From positions 1-64,000 of the forward strand of contig NZ_JAEHGC010000016.1 in NCBI RefSeq assembly GCF_016107705.1: a DNA stretch of 64,000 bases, written 5' to 3'. This DNA comes from Neobacillus cucumis (GTDB taxonomy: Bacteria > Bacillota > Bacilli > Bacillales_B > DSM-18226). Below, in pieces: positions 43,702-52,747 of this stretch; position 1 is the stretch's first letter, and each line of letters opens with the position of its first letter. The position numbers and the translations under genes are program-made. The notes under the pieces were generated by a model. That model made no database searches, had not been told where the DNA came from, and saw only the letters and a list, made by a program, of their open reading frames with translations.

Positions 43702-45676
43702 CTTCAGATTCCCCCTCAGCGACCATGATGTTTTCATTCTCTAGTATCGTGTCTTGTTCATCTAAGGTAAACGCGACATTGCTTTCAATCCATTTCCGGC
43801 GCGGTTCTACCTTGTCACCCATAAGTGTGGTTACACGGCGCTCAGCCCTTGCCAGATCGTCGATTTTCACTCGAATTAATGTTCGGGTCTCCGGGTCCAT
43901 TGTTGTTTCCCAAAGCTGATCTGCATTCATTTCACCAAGACCTTTATAACGCTGGATGATATAGCCGCGGCCCACTTTTTTGATGGCTGTTTGTAGTTCA
44001 TCCTCGTTCCAGGCGTATTCGATTACTTCCTTTTTTCCAGTCCCTCTGCTCACTTTATATAATGGCGGAAGGGCAATAAACACTTTACCCGCCTCTAGAA
44101 GCGGCTTCATGTAACGATAAAAGAAGGTCAGTAAAAGTACCTGAATATGTGCTCCGTCCGTATCGGCATCAGTCATAATGACGATTTTATCGTAGTTAAT
44201 ATCCTCTACGTTAAAATCAGCGCCTACACCGCCGCCAACTGCATGGATAATTGTATTGATTTCCTCATTTTTAAAAATATCGGCTAGTTTTGCCTTCTCG
44301 GTATTGATGACTTTACCTCGTAAAGGAAGTACTGCTTGGAAACGGCGGTCACGTCCTTGTTTGGCGGAACCGCCAGCAGAGTCACCCTCGACCAAATAAA
44401 GCTCATTTCTTTGGGGATTCCGTGATTGTGCTGGAGTCAGTTTACCGGAAAGCACGGCTTCTGAGCGCTTGCGTTTTTTCCCGCTTCTCGCATCTTCCCG
44501 GGCTTTTCTTGCTGCTTCCCGGGCCTGGTAGGCTTTAATTGATTTCTTAATAAGTAATGAGCTAATATCAGGATTTTCTTCGAGAAAATAAGAAAGATGT
44601 TCTGATACAACACCATCAACAGCGGACCTTGCTTCACTCGTCCCCAATTTTCCTTTTGTTTGTCCTTCAAACTGCAAAAGTTCCTCTGGAATGCGGACCG
44701 AGATAATCGCGGAAAGACCCTCACGAATATCAGCACCATCGAGATTTTTGTCTTTTTCCTTCAAAAGTGCAACCTTGCGGGCATAGTCATTGAACACCCG
44801 GGTCATAGCCGTCTTTGACCCTGCTTCATGGGTGCCGCCATCTTTTGTTCGAACGTTATTGACAAACGAAAGGACGTTTTCGGAATAACCATCGTTAAAT
44901 TGAAAGGCAAATTCGACTTCTATTCCATTTTGGGCACCTTCAAAGCTGACGACAGGATGCAGAACATCCTTTTCCTCGTTTAAATATTCAACAAACGCTT
45001 CAATTCCATTTTCGTAATGAAATATTTCGTGGACATCATTGCGTTCATCGTGAATTTCTATTTTTAAACCTTTTAAAAGAAAGGCTGATTCTCTTAACCT
45101 TTCACATAATATTTCAAAATTATAAGTAGTAGTCGAAAAGATGGTTGGATCCGGCTTAAAGTGAATGGTCGTACCCGTCTGATTGGTTTTGCCGATTTTT
45201 TCAAGCGTGGTAACCGGCTTTCCCCCATGTTCAAAACGCTGTTCATAAACAAAACCGTCACGTTTGATCGTTACGGTTAACCATTCTGACAAAGCGTTTA
45301 CGACGGAAGCGCCTACTCCGTGCAGCCCTCCGCTCGTTTTATAACCGCCTTGACCGAATTTTCCTCCGGCATGTAGGACCGTTAAGATCACCTCAGGTGT
45401 TGGCTTCCCCATTTTATGCATTCCTGTTGGCATGCCGCGTCCTTTATCTACAACACTGATAGAATTGTCTTTGTGTATTTTAACGATGATTTGATCACCG
45501 AAGCCGCCAAGCGCTTCATCGACGGAATTATCGACAATCTCATAAACGAGATGGTGCAGACCCCTGGAATCCGTACTGCCGATATACATCCCGGGACGTT
45601 TCCTGACGGCCTCCAAACCTTCTAGCACTTGTATGGCATCATCATTATAATCAAAAGCTTGCTGAGTTCTTGCCAC
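43688..45676 (-). CDS. parE: DNA topoisomerase IV subunit B
   Basis: GTG 45676 ([11 protein letters not shown]) has AAAGGGGT 6 nt upstream; a longer in-frame start at 45748 lacks a ribosome site. The 662-residue protein has the GHKL ATPase domain ([32 protein letters not shown]), transducer region and Toprim domain ([23 protein letters not shown]). A LexA-like box at 45789 suggests DNA-damage induction, as reported for parEC in B. subtilis. Confidence 0.97.
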   Translation of the reverse strand: MARTQQAFDYNDDAIQVLEGLEAVRKRPGMYIGSTDSRGLHHLVYEIVDNSVDEALGGFGDQIIVKIHKDNSISVVDKGRGMPTGMHKMGKPTPEVILTVLHAGGKFGQGGYKTSGGLHGVGASVVNALSEWLTVTIKRDGFVYEQRFEHGGKPVTTLEKIGKTNQTGTTIHFKPDPTIFSTTTYNFEILCERLRESAFLLKGLKIEIHDERNDVHEIFHYENGIEAFVEYLNEEKDVLHPVVSFEGAQNGIEVEFAFQFNDGYSENVLSFVNNVRTKDGGTHEAGSKTAMTRVFNDYARKVALLKEKDKNLDGADIREGLSAIISVRIPEELLQFEGQTKGKLGTSEARSAVDGVVSEHLSYFLEENPDISSLLIKKSIKAYQAREAARKAREDARSGKKRKRSEAVLSGKLTPAQSRNPQRNELYLVEGDSAGGSAKQGRDRRFQAVLPLRGKVINTEKAKLADIFKNEEINTIIHAVGGGVGADFNVEDINYDKIVIMTDADTDGAHIQVLLLTFFYRYMKPLLEAGKVFIALPPLYKVSRGTGKKEVIEYAWNEDELQTAIKKVGRGYIIQRYKGLGEMNADQLWETTMDPETRTLIRVKIDDLARAERRVTTLMGDKVEPRRKWIESNVAFTLDEQDTILENENIMVAEGESEDELN

Positions 45677-45788
45677 TAAAATACCCCTTTCATCCCTTAC
45701 AAAAGAAAACATAATTCTGTTTGCATATCTAATTAGTAAATGAATCATTCGTTTAAAAGAATTAAAAATCCTTTAAAAATTTTAAAAT

Positions 45789-45802
45789 AGAACGAATGTT
45801 TG
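45789..45802. promoter_or_regulatory. LexA (SOS) box upstream of parE
   Basis: AGAACGAATGTTTG matches the Bacillus LexA consensus CGAACRNRYGTTYG at 13 of 14 positions. It lies about 110 bp upstream of the GTG start. B. subtilis parEC is a known LexA target. Confidence 0.6.
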
Positions 45803-45938
45803 CCGACTTTATTTTATCACATTTCTTGCGGCGTCTATGCTTAATTGTAGCGATTTATTTCGATTTGGCAAATACGTTCTCTAAAAGAACATCATTTTAT
45901 CATCCATATTTGACAATTTCCTTGGAAAATAAAAACAA

Positions 45939-45965
45939 AAAAACTGCTGTTTTTTAGCAGTTTTT
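45939..45965. terminator. Terminator of the CoA-binding protein gene
   Basis: AAAAACTGCT (45939-45948) pairs with AGCAGTTTTT (45956-45965), bidirectional, with A/T tracts on both sides. Confidence 0.88.
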
Positions 45966-45978
45966 AAAGTCACCTTTA

Positions 45979-46392
45979 TTATTTGGTTAACGCATGCTCC
46001 ACCTTAATACAGCGGTCCATAATGACGGTATAACCCTTATCCTTTAAAAATTGATATGCTTCTTCATTCATGCATCCCTGCTGTGACCAAAAGATATCGC
46101 TGTCAATCTCGTCAAATTCCTTCGCAACCTCCAATAATTGCTCAGAACGACGGAAGACATTGACAATATCAACATGACCTTCGATATCCTTTAACGAAGC
46201 TACCGCTTTTATACCAAGCGCTTCATTAATTGTTGGATTGACAGGAATGATCTCATACCCCGCCTTTTGCATGGCTTCGGATACCATGTATGAAGTGCGA
46301 TCTGGATTATTACTTAATCCAACCACTGCAATTCTTTTTGCTTTTTTTAATATCGCGCCTAATTCTGCCCGACTTGGATTTTCAATTGCCAT
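45979..46392 (-). CDS. yneT: CoA-binding protein (YneT/YccU family)
   Basis: The 137-residue Rossmann-like CoA-binding domain has IAVVGLSNNPDRTSYMV, EIIPVNPTINEALG and the DIFWSQQGCMNEEA loop, corresponding to B. subtilis YneT, also near parE. The AAGGAAG ribosome site is 8 nt before ATG. The function is undefined. Confidence 0.85.
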   Translation of the reverse strand: MAIENPSRAELGAILKKAKRIAVVGLSNNPDRTSYMVSEAMQKAGYEIIPVNPTINEALGIKAVASLKDIEGHVDIVNVFRRSEQLLEVAKEFDEIDSDIFWSQQGCMNEEAYQFLKDKGYTVIMDRCIKVEHALTK

Positions 46393-46523
46393 TCATGCCA
46401 CTTCCTTCATCCTTTTCCTCTATTTTACCTCTTTCTCAAGCGAAATCCAAAAAACAATACTTATTTTTTAGTGTGTGTCTTGCATTTTGTAAGTTTTTCA
46501 TAATGAGAATCACTTGAATCTAT

Positions 46524-47339
46524 TTAGGAAGTGATTTTTGGAATGGAAAGGCGATAGCGGGTTCCTTCACCGAAAGTTTCAGCAGTTATCGAGCCATTCA
46601 TGTTTTCAAGAATGACCTTGGTAATGTATAAGCCGAGTTTCGAATCCTCGGACCAACTGCAATTGCTTGCATCAAACATTTTTAATAGGGGTTCTGGTTC
46701 TACTCCACCGGCATTATCCATGATTTCCGCGACAAGATGGTCGGAAGTTTCATTGATCGTGATAAATAATTTTCGATCTTTTATTTCTTTTTTTACAAAT
46801 GTATCTCTTATATTAGTTAAGAGATTGAGGACCACCTGGCTAAATTCGTTAGAATATCCATAGGCCTTTTGCTGCTCCCGATACTCAAAGTAAACACGAA
46901 TCTCGTGTTTTTTAAGAAAAAAGGAGAATATGGACAATGCGGCCTCAATCGATTCTGCTAGTGAAAACGCACATTTTTCTTTACTTGGACGATAAAATTT
47001 ACGAAAATCTTGAATCGTGCCGGCCAAAAAATCAATTAATATCATACTCTCATTTGTAAATTGGTCCATGTATTGGTCGTTCATTTCCTCAAATCTTTGT
47101 GCATCTCTTATGTCTTGGATTAAAAGTGACAAGTGGTTAAGGGGCTGGCGCCATTGATGCCCTATGCTTGCGATGATTTCGCCCATCGCTGCTAGTTTTG
47201 CCTGTTGAATCAGCATTTGGTCCTTTTGTCTGTTTTTTGTAATCTCATCTTGAATACGGTTTTCTAACATTTGAATCATTGCCTCATACTTTTCAGTTAG
47301 TTCCTGATAGGCATCATCACGATTCTCTTGCTTGTTCAT
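46524..47339 (-). CDS. Soluble sensor histidine kinase
   Basis: The 271-residue protein lacks membrane helices. It has an N-terminal coiled coil (about 10-45), an H-box with H61 in IASIGHQWRQPL, and a HATPase_c domain (DNAGGVEPE, SKLGLYITK). The N-box reads LLTNIRDTF, somewhat divergent. No response regulator lies nearby, so it is an orphan kinase. The HQWRQPL type is common in single-component kinases of unknown partner. Ribosome site GGTGGTAG. Confidence 0.8.
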   Translation of the reverse strand: MNKQENRDDAYQELTEKYEAMIQMLENRIQDEITKNRQKDQMLIQQAKLAAMGEIIASIGHQWRQPLNHLSLLIQDIRDAQRFEEMNDQYMDQFTNESMILIDFLAGTIQDFRKFYRPSKEKCAFSLAESIEAALSIFSFFLKKHEIRVYFEYREQQKAYGYSNEFSQVVLNLLTNIRDTFVKKEIKDRKLFITINETSDHLVAEIMDNAGGVEPEPLLKMFDASNCSWSEDSKLGLYITKVILENMNGSITAETFGEGTRYRLSIPKITS

Positions 47340-47734
47340 AAACTACCACCGCTTTCATTGGTTGTTGATTATATGCAACAAACCGACCATTCCTTATGTC
47401 GAATTGGCCGGCTCTTATCTTTGTTTTTCCTTTTAATGGTTACTTAAATTATATTTGGGGATGTTGTTGCAAGCAATAAAGAATCAAATCTTTTGAAAAA
47501 TCTCCATATTTTCGTAATGAATTTGCCTTTATTTGTTCTTTTTTAGCCTAGTTGAGGTTGATTTCCGCTCCAGGCACTTCGCTTTCCGTGGGCGGTCCGG
47601 GGAGCCTCCTCGTCGCTTACGCGCCTGCGGGGTCTCCCCAGTTCCGTACTCCCACAGGAGTCTTCGTGCCTTCCACTCCAATCATCATTGAATTTTTGCA
47701 TAGCTTTTAAAAAAAATAACCAGCACTATGCCGG
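47340..47734. other. Intergenic region with a GC-rich repeat element
   Basis: About 395 bp without a gene; the 3' half contains the GC-rich repeat (47553-47690). The remainder upstream of the kinase is A+T-rich. Confidence 0.6.
47553..47690. repeat. GC-rich interspersed repeat element of Bacillaceae type
   Basis: The segment from GGTTGATTTCCG to CACTCCAATCATC is strikingly GC-rich against its A+T-rich surroundings, with possible internal pairings (GGGGAG with CTCCCC, AGGCAC with GTGCCT). I recall very similar GC-rich segments scattered through other Bacillaceae genomes. It contains no frame that looks coding. Mechanism and function are unknown. Confidence 0.7.
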
Positions 47735-47744
47735 TTATTTTTTG
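47712..47744 (-). terminator. Terminator of the second GH18 gene
   Basis: AAAAATAACC (47712-47721) pairs with GGTTATTTTT (47733-47742). The gene's stop codon lies within the stem. Confidence 0.82.
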
Positions 47745-49474
47745 GTGATGGATTTGTTTGTGTTCATGTTTAAGGCAACCCAAGCATTGTGATCAGCAAA
47801 GAATCTTGACCAGCTGGCAACTCCTGCTAGGTCATATTTGGCTGCTAGTTCTGCTCGTTTTTTTAAAGAAAGTTCATCCTCAATCCAAATTTTATACCTG
47901 GTTTTCTCTTTCGCATCATAGTATTCCGCATAGTTTTGACCGCTTTCCTCATCATATGTTGGCTTCAATTTCTTTTCCTTCAGCCATGACTTTACACGAT
48001 CCATTGTTAGTGTTTTTGCAGAAATCTTCTCTGTTCCATCGTTTTCCGTTTCAATCATCCATAGCCTAGCATATAAAGGCACACCGAGAATCAACCGTTC
48101 ATTCGGAACCTCAGTTAGCAATGTCCGTAAATTCTTTTCAACCCACGGCAGACTGGCTACACTGCCCGCCCCAGAAGCTGCTCCCCAATGTTCATCATAT
48201 GCCATGACAATCAAATAATCCGCTAATTTGGAAAGTTCTTTTCGTTCATAAAAGGAGGACCAGTTGTTATTATCCCCTGCTGAAAAGGTGATATCCATAG
48301 AAACGATCAGGCCTGCTTCGTGCATATAGGGGGCGGCTTCCCGCATCAATTGAGTGACCAATGGTCCATCTTCGCTGTTAACATTTTCAATATCAAAATT
48401 AATTCCCTGCAACTTGTACATTTTACTGAATAGCAACAACTGGCGGATCATTTTTTGACGAGTTTCATAGTCTTTTAGTGCATCATGGGTCAGTTCCGGA
48501 TCAAAGCCATTAGAAAACAATCCCCAAACCTGATAACCTCTTGATTTTGCCCATTTACTATAGGCAAGGGAGGCAAGGTTTTTAATCGACCCATCCTTCT
48601 CCTCAAGTGAAAACCATGTTGGTGAAACGACATTCACCCCTGCCATATTGGGAATATGCGAAGGGTTAGGATTTTTTGTATAGACTGCTTCCCAGGTTAA
48701 TTGGACCGGTCCGTTTATTTTCTTAGGATGTACCTGTTTACTTTCCCGGTTAATTCTAATGGTTACCGTTTCCTGTTTATGGACAAAGTCTTTTTTGATA
48801 TAGCCACTAATACCGGATTGGTTGCGAACGAGATAATAACCTTCTGTCTCTCCCTCTATCCAAACAGGTTCCTGCTTTTTCATTTGTACAGTATAGGGTG
48901 CCCTTAGTGTCGGCTTTGTCCTAAGTCTTAGTTTTTCCTCGTTGATATCGTCGGATGTGAGTTGCCCTTTTACCAGTTTCTCACCATTCCATTGAATCCA
49001 GATGGCGCCACTATCCTGCAGTTTTCGATATTGAATCGGATACAAAGATAGGATAGGATCAAGCGCGACGAAAATTTCTCCATCATCTGTTTTAATCGGT
49101 GATATCTGCAGCTTAACCGGTTTCTGATTCACGAAATAGGTTAAGGAATCCGTAGGCATTTGAATGACTTTATCTGCCGTTGTGATAATGATCGAATGCG
49201 ACTTTTCATCGTAGACAATGCTTTTATCAATATTTTCTTGTAAGAAGGAAAGTGGGATATAAACAGTGCTTCCCTCAAGTAAGGCATTTCCCTTCTGCTG
49301 TTTATTAAATAGAATCGGATATGTACCATGAAAATAGGCTGTTTTTTCTTTCGATGCGAAAGGATAAAGGATTAAGAGAATCGAAGAAATAATCAGCAAA
49401 ATGGCGATAAACAATCCACCGATCATCCATTTCGGTGATAATTTTTGATTCTTATAGTATTCAACGCGTGCCAT
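47735..49474 (-). CDS. GH18 family protein with N-terminal membrane anchor and SH3-like domain
   Basis: The 579-residue protein has one N-terminal membrane helix (about 17-40), a copper-amine-oxidase-N-like stalk domain (about 60-150), an SH3-like region (LRLRTKPTLRAPYTV ... GISGYIKKDFV), and a C-terminal GH18 barrel. The active-site motif reads LQGINFDIENVN, retaining a D-x-E pair, as in spore-cortex and YvbX-like GH18 proteins. Other motifs are MAYDEHWG and LILGVPLYARLW. It would act on peptidoglycan or chitin at the cell surface. Confidence 0.85.
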   Translation of the reverse strand: MARVEYYKNQKLSPKWMIGGLFIAILLIISSILLILYPFASKEKTAYFHGTYPILFNKQQKGNALLEGSTVYIPLSFLQENIDKSIVYDEKSHSIIITTADKVIQMPTDSLTYFVNQKPVKLQISPIKTDDGEIFVALDPILSLYPIQYRKLQDSGAIWIQWNGEKLVKGQLTSDDINEEKLRLRTKPTLRAPYTVQMKKQEPVWIEGETEGYYLVRNQSGISGYIKKDFVHKQETVTIRINRESKQVHPKKINGPVQLTWEAVYTKNPNPSHIPNMAGVNVVSPTWFSLEEKDGSIKNLASLAYSKWAKSRGYQVWGLFSNGFDPELTHDALKDYETRQKMIRQLLLFSKMYKLQGINFDIENVNSEDGPLVTQLMREAAPYMHEAGLIVSMDITFSAGDNNNWSSFYERKELSKLADYLIVMAYDEHWGAASGAGSVASLPWVEKNLRTLLTEVPNERLILGVPLYARLWMIETENDGTEKISAKTLTMDRVKSWLKEKKLKPTYDEESGQNYAEYYDAKEKTRYKIWIEDELSLKKRAELAAKYDLAGVASWSRFFADHNAWVALNMNTNKSITKK

Positions 49475-49664
49475 GTTTCTTTTTCCCCCTTATGACTATC
49501 GTAAAGTATCGAATTGGAATTGAGAAGGTGCTTTTTCCTTTTTCTGATAGAACTTTATCAGGAAATCTACATTTTCGCTCATAAAATAAAGGAAGGATGG
49601 CGTTTTCGTAAATCCATGATAAAATAAATACACTGGATCTATTTGTAGAAGGAGATAAAAGTAA

Positions 49665-50267
49665 ATGGTTCAAATTATTTTGTGCGTGATCCTTGCTTAT
49701 TTGCTGGGCTCGATTCCGTCCGGGTTAATCATCGGAAAAGTATTTTATAAGACAGATATTCGTGAGCACGGCAGCGGTAATTTAGGTGGAACGAATACCT
49801 TTCGAACACTGGGTGTAAAAGCTGGACTGGCTGTGACACTTGCAGATATATTAAAAGGGACTCTAGCGGCCTATCTGCCACATATTTTTCATTTGGATTT
49901 AAATGAATTAATCTTTGGGATTTTTGCGATTATCGGACATACCTATCCGATTTTTGCGGGTTTTCGCGGCGGAAAAGCAGTGGCCACATCAGGCGGTGTT
50001 CTGCTGTGCTACGCTCCATTTCTATTCTTAACTGTCTTGGTCGTATTTTTTATTAGTTTGTTTATCACAAAATATGTTTCTCTTTCATCGATGATTGCTG
50101 GTGTGTTTGCCGTGATTTATGCAATTTTCCTTATGGATAGGGATATCCCTTTAATCATTGTCGTCTTGTTTATGGCCTCCTTTGTGGTTTATCGGCATCG
50201 GGCAAATATTAAACGGATTATCAATAAAACAGAGCCGAAAGTGAAGTGGCTGTCTCGTAATCATTAA
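49665..50267 (+). CDS. plsY: Glycerol-3-phosphate acyltransferase PlsY
   Basis: The 200-residue integral membrane protein has five hydrophobic segments and the PlsY motifs [25 protein letters not shown] and [13 protein letters not shown]. It transfers acyl from acyl-phosphate to glycerol-3-phosphate, the first step of phospholipid synthesis. B. subtilis plsY (yneS) is divergent from and next to parE; here two genes intervene. Ribosome site AGAAGGAGA. Confidence 0.95.
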   Translation: MVQIILCVILAYLLGSIPSGLIIGKVFYKTDIREHGSGNLGGTNTFRTLGVKAGLAVTLADILKGTLAAYLPHIFHLDLNELIFGIFAIIGHTYPIFAGFRGGKAVATSGGVLLCYAPFLFLTVLVVFFISLFITKYVSLSSMIAGVFAVIYAIFLMDRDIPLIIVVLFMASFVVYRHRANIKRIINKTEPKVKWLSRNH

Positions 50268-50296
50268 ACAAGAGCACAAAGCTCTTGTTTTTTTCA
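50267..50296 (+). terminator. Terminator after plsY
   Basis: AACAAGAGC (50267-50275) pairs with GCTCTTGTT (50281-50289), followed by T residues. Confidence 0.9.
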
Positions 50297-50382
50297 TAAA
50301 ATCTTCAAATTAGCTTCCATAAAAATGATAGGAACTACGATAAAATAGATGTAGAGGCTACCAAAGTATGGAGGGGATTTTT

Positions 50383-50559
50383 ATGGAGAGTGTGAAAGAA
50401 CTAATTACTTTTTCAACAACGATTTCTGAAAATGCAGACCCAAGCGAGTTTTTAATTCAATTTTCCTCCTGTGAATCTTGTAATGAGCACGAAAAGCCGA
50501 TTAAGGTGACAAAAAACTTTGATGAATTAATTGATTTTCTTGAAGAACTGGAAGAATGA
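50383..50559 (+). CDS. Small acidic hypothetical protein (58 aa)
   Basis: ATG 50383 follows GGAGGGG; the in-frame ATG 50368 is inside that ribosome region. The 58-residue protein contains a CxxC pair (SCESC) near the middle and an acidic tail (ELIDFLEELEE). A real small gene by ribosome site and terminator; not recognised functionally. It is convergent with the selenoprotein-like gene and shares its terminator. Confidence 0.65.
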   Translation: MESVKELITFSTTISENADPSEFLIQFSSCESCNEHEKPIKVTKNFDELIDFLEELEE

Positions 50560-50561
50560 AA

Positions 50562-50587
50562 AAAGTGGAGCGTTTATGCTCCACTTT
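50562..50587. terminator. Bidirectional terminator
   Basis: AAAGTGGAGC (50562-50571) pairs with GCTCCACTTT (50578-50587). The minus-strand side has six T residues; it overlaps the stop of the HesB-like gene. Confidence 0.85.
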
Positions 50588-50876
50588 AAATTTTTAATAA
50601 TTGGAAACGGCCTTTTCCAAGTACATCTTTGACATAATCAAGCTTTGTATGATCAAAGTAGACATAATCTTTTTCATGAATAAGGATTTTTAAGTCATCA
50701 AATGTAAACAATTGGTCACCTTGTATTTTCCGCTCTTCCAGAGACAGATTAAGCTTTGGGCCCCCTCAGCCAATTCCCATCGTTAAGCGAACGAATAGCT
50801 CCTCATCAGGCGTCTGTTTTTCGGACTCTACAATCTCCAGTAAAACTTGCCCGGCACTGCCAGTGATTTTAAACAT
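50586..50876 (-). CDS. HesB-like selenoprotein candidate (in-frame UGA as selenocysteine)
   Basis: Read from ATG 50876 (AGGAG 8 nt upstream) to TAA 50586, the frame gives 96 residues with one internal stop, UGA at 50768-50766 (residue 37), in the context TMGIG-UGA-GGPKLNL. HesB/IscA-like relatives carry Cys there, and a family of HesB-like selenoproteins (TIGR01911, from memory) is known. Both sides of the UGA stay in frame, with normal composition and a normal end at a terminator. A bacterial-SECIS-like hairpin follows at 50747-50730. A Cys-to-stop mutation or a sequencing error is the alternative; no selA, selB, selC or selD is in the window. The gene would be missed or split by ordinary gene finding. 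Confidence 0.7.
50730..50747 (-). promoter_or_regulatory. Bacterial-type SECIS element
   Basis: In the mRNA, CUGUCUCUGGAAGAGCGG begins 19 nt after UGA. C-G, U-G, G-C, then an unpaired bulged U, then four pairs (CUCU/AGAG) close a GGA loop about 26 nt after the UGA. Bulged U, short upper stem and G-rich loop match the E. coli fdhF pattern. Confidence 0.65.
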
Positions 50877-51001
50877 CGTCACAACTCCTAAGTTTTTATT
50901 TAACAATTCGACAAAAACCCGTAAAATAATACATATATATTATCGCATTCAGTATACTTTTTAAAACGAATATGCTTAATTTTGCATAGTTAGGAGCAAG
51001 T

Positions 51002-52147
51002 ATGAAAAAGAAAACACCTGTTTTATCAGTTTTTATTATTTTGTTCTGCATAATCATTGCCGCCGTTCTTGTGATTCAGCAACGCCAAAATCAAAAAGCT
51101 GATGTGAAGGTTCATCTAACAAACCTTAATTCCCTCCGATCTCAGCCTGTGTTGGGGCGTAGTGTAAGTCAGAAAATAACCATCGGGGCAATTGGCGATA
51201 TACTGATGCACGATCGAGTTTATCAGTATGCGTACAATGGGCACCGATACAATTTTGACCCGCTATTTACAGATGTAAAAAGTTTACTTAAAAAACCTGA
51301 TATTTTAACAGCCAATCAAGAAAGTACATTGGGAGGGCTAGAACTTGGACTCTCAAGTTACCCAACATTTAATAGTCCACATGAGGTTGCCGATGCGTTA
51401 GTACATACTGGTGTTGATATTGTTTCCACTGCGAATAACCATTCCTTAGACAAGGGTGAAAAAGGAATAGACTCGGAAGCGAAATATTTAAACAGTATTG
51501 GTCTGCCGCATGTAGGAAGCTTTATTGACGAAGAGGACCGCAAAAAATTAAGAATTTTGGATAAAGATGGCATCAAAATTGCCTTTCTTGCTTATACGTA
51601 CGGGACCAACGGGATTCCTGTTCCGGATGATCGGGATTTTCTCGTGAATCTTATTAATCGCGATCACATGAAAGATGAAATCCATCGGGCGAAAAATGTA
51701 GCCGATGTTGTTGTCATGAGCATTCATTGGGGAAATGAATATCAACGCTTTCCTACAGACGAGCAAAAGAATTTGGCTCAATTTCTAGCAGACGAAGGCG
51801 CAGACATTATTTTCGGATCCCATCCACATGTCTTGCAGCCTATGGATTGGATTAAAACAAAGGACGGGCGGAAGGCATTTGTCGTTTATTCATTAGGTAA
51901 TTTTATTTCTGGCCAATCCAAGGATTACAAAGACATCGGTGGTCTAGCGACCATTGAAATTTCAAAGCAAGTTTCGGAAAAAGGATCTTCCATCACTTTA
52001 TCGAATCCGCGCTTTTATCCGACCTTTGTATCAAAAAAGAAACATTATAAGGTTTATCCAATGGAAAAAGCCGGCCCATACGGACTTTCAAATCCTGAAG
52101 CAAAGTATAAAGAAATTGAAAATCATATGTTTCAATGGCTCCGTTAA
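51002..52147 (+). CDS. CapA family metallophosphatase-like protein
   Basis: The 381-residue protein has an N-terminal membrane helix (about 6-25) and a calcineurin-like CapA domain with GDILMHDR, NQESTLGG, SANNHSLDKG-type (TANNHSLDKG here), MSIHWGNEY and IIFGSHPHVLQPM motifs. CapA/PgsA proteins help synthesise or export poly-gamma-glutamate, but many CapA-like genes stand alone with unknown roles, as here. Ribosome site AGGAGC. Confidence 0.88.
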   Translation: MKKKTPVLSVFIILFCIIIAAVLVIQQRQNQKADVKVHLTNLNSLRSQPVLGRSVSQKITIGAIGDILMHDRVYQYAYNGHRYNFDPLFTDVKSLLKKPDILTANQESTLGGLELGLSSYPTFNSPHEVADALVHTGVDIVSTANNHSLDKGEKGIDSEAKYLNSIGLPHVGSFIDEEDRKKLRILDKDGIKIAFLAYTYGTNGIPVPDDRDFLVNLINRDHMKDEIHRAKNVADVVVMSIHWGNEYQRFPTDEQKNLAQFLADEGADIIFGSHPHVLQPMDWIKTKDGRKAFVVYSLGNFISGQSKDYKDIGGLATIEISKQVSEKGSSITLSNPRFYPTFVSKKKHYKVYPMEKAGPYGLSNPEAKYKEIENHMFQWLR

Positions 52148-52241
52148 TTAGGGGCTTTTTCCTTTTCAAAATGTATTTTCCTCGATTTCTGTGAAGAATA
52201 GCAATATAATGTGTGGTAGCGATTTTAGAAAGGAGTTTCAT

Positions 52242-52541
52242 ATGAACATTCAAATTAGCAAGGATGCAGCGGCTTGGTATAAAGAGGAACTCGGCCTATC
52301 AAATGGTGATTATCTCCGGTTTTTTGCGCGGTATGGCGGGTGCAGCAACGTACAAAGCGGTTTCTCATTAGGAGTTTCCAATGAAGAACCGATAAATTTA
52401 GCTGTAAAAAAAGAGGCTGAAGGGATTATCTTTTATATTGAAGAAAAAGATGAATGGTATTTTGATGAGCATGACTTAGTCGTTGAACTGCCAGCTGGAT
52501 CTGATGAGCCTGTGATTGAGTACAAAAAGGCTACTCTTTAA
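52242..52541 (+). CDS. yneR: HesB/YadR/YfhF family protein YneR
   Basis: ATG 52242 follows GAAAGGAGT; a longer frame starts at 52191 without ribosome site. The 99-residue protein with RYGGCSNVQSGFSLGV and IIFYIEEKDEWYFDEHDLVV (shown in part) is the B. subtilis YneR type, of HesB-like fold. It is a paralogue of the selenoprotein candidate 1.4 kb upstream. Function undefined. Confidence 0.9.
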   Translation: MNIQISKDAAAWYKEELGLSNGDYLRFFARYGGCSNVQSGFSLGVSNEEPINLAVKKEAEGIIFYIEEKDEWYFDEHDLVVELPAGSDEPVIEYKKATL

Positions 52542-52587
52542 TATTTTTAGGGAAGAACGTAATTGAGGTATATCCGTCCGAGATTTT

Positions 52588-52731
52588 GGAAGGACACTAT
52601 TATTGAATTATTGTGAGTTGTGTCCTTCCAGGATGGTTGGAAGGACACTTTTTTGATATTCAAGTGAAGTTTGTCTTTCCAGGTTTGGTGAAAGGACATT
52701 TTTTATAAATTTAAGCAAATTTTGTCCTTCC
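52588..52731. repeat. 51-bp tandem repeat of three hairpin units
   Basis: AAGGACA recurs at 52590, 52641 and 52692, exactly 51 bp apart. Each unit begins with a GGAAGGACAC-like arm and ends with its complement: GTGTCCTTCC (52620-52629), TTGTCTTTCC (52671-52680) and TTTGTCCTTCC (52721-52731). T-runs follow the left arms of units 2 and 3. It lies between convergent yneR and yneQ and may end transcription, but three copies are more than a terminator needs. Confidence 0.85.
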
Positions 52732-52747
52732 GCTCCACGGATAAAAT

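Larger units (their letters stand above)
45677..45978. other. parE upstream region
   Basis: About 300 bp non-coding on both strands, holding the LexA-like box and the terminator of the yneT gene. No further gene seen. Confidence 0.6.

Noticed and set aside
50586..50876. Treating the HesB-like frame as a simple pseudogene
   Set aside because: Only one stop, of UGA type, at the usual Cys position, with intact frame on both sides and a SECIS-like hairpin; random decay would not predict this combination.
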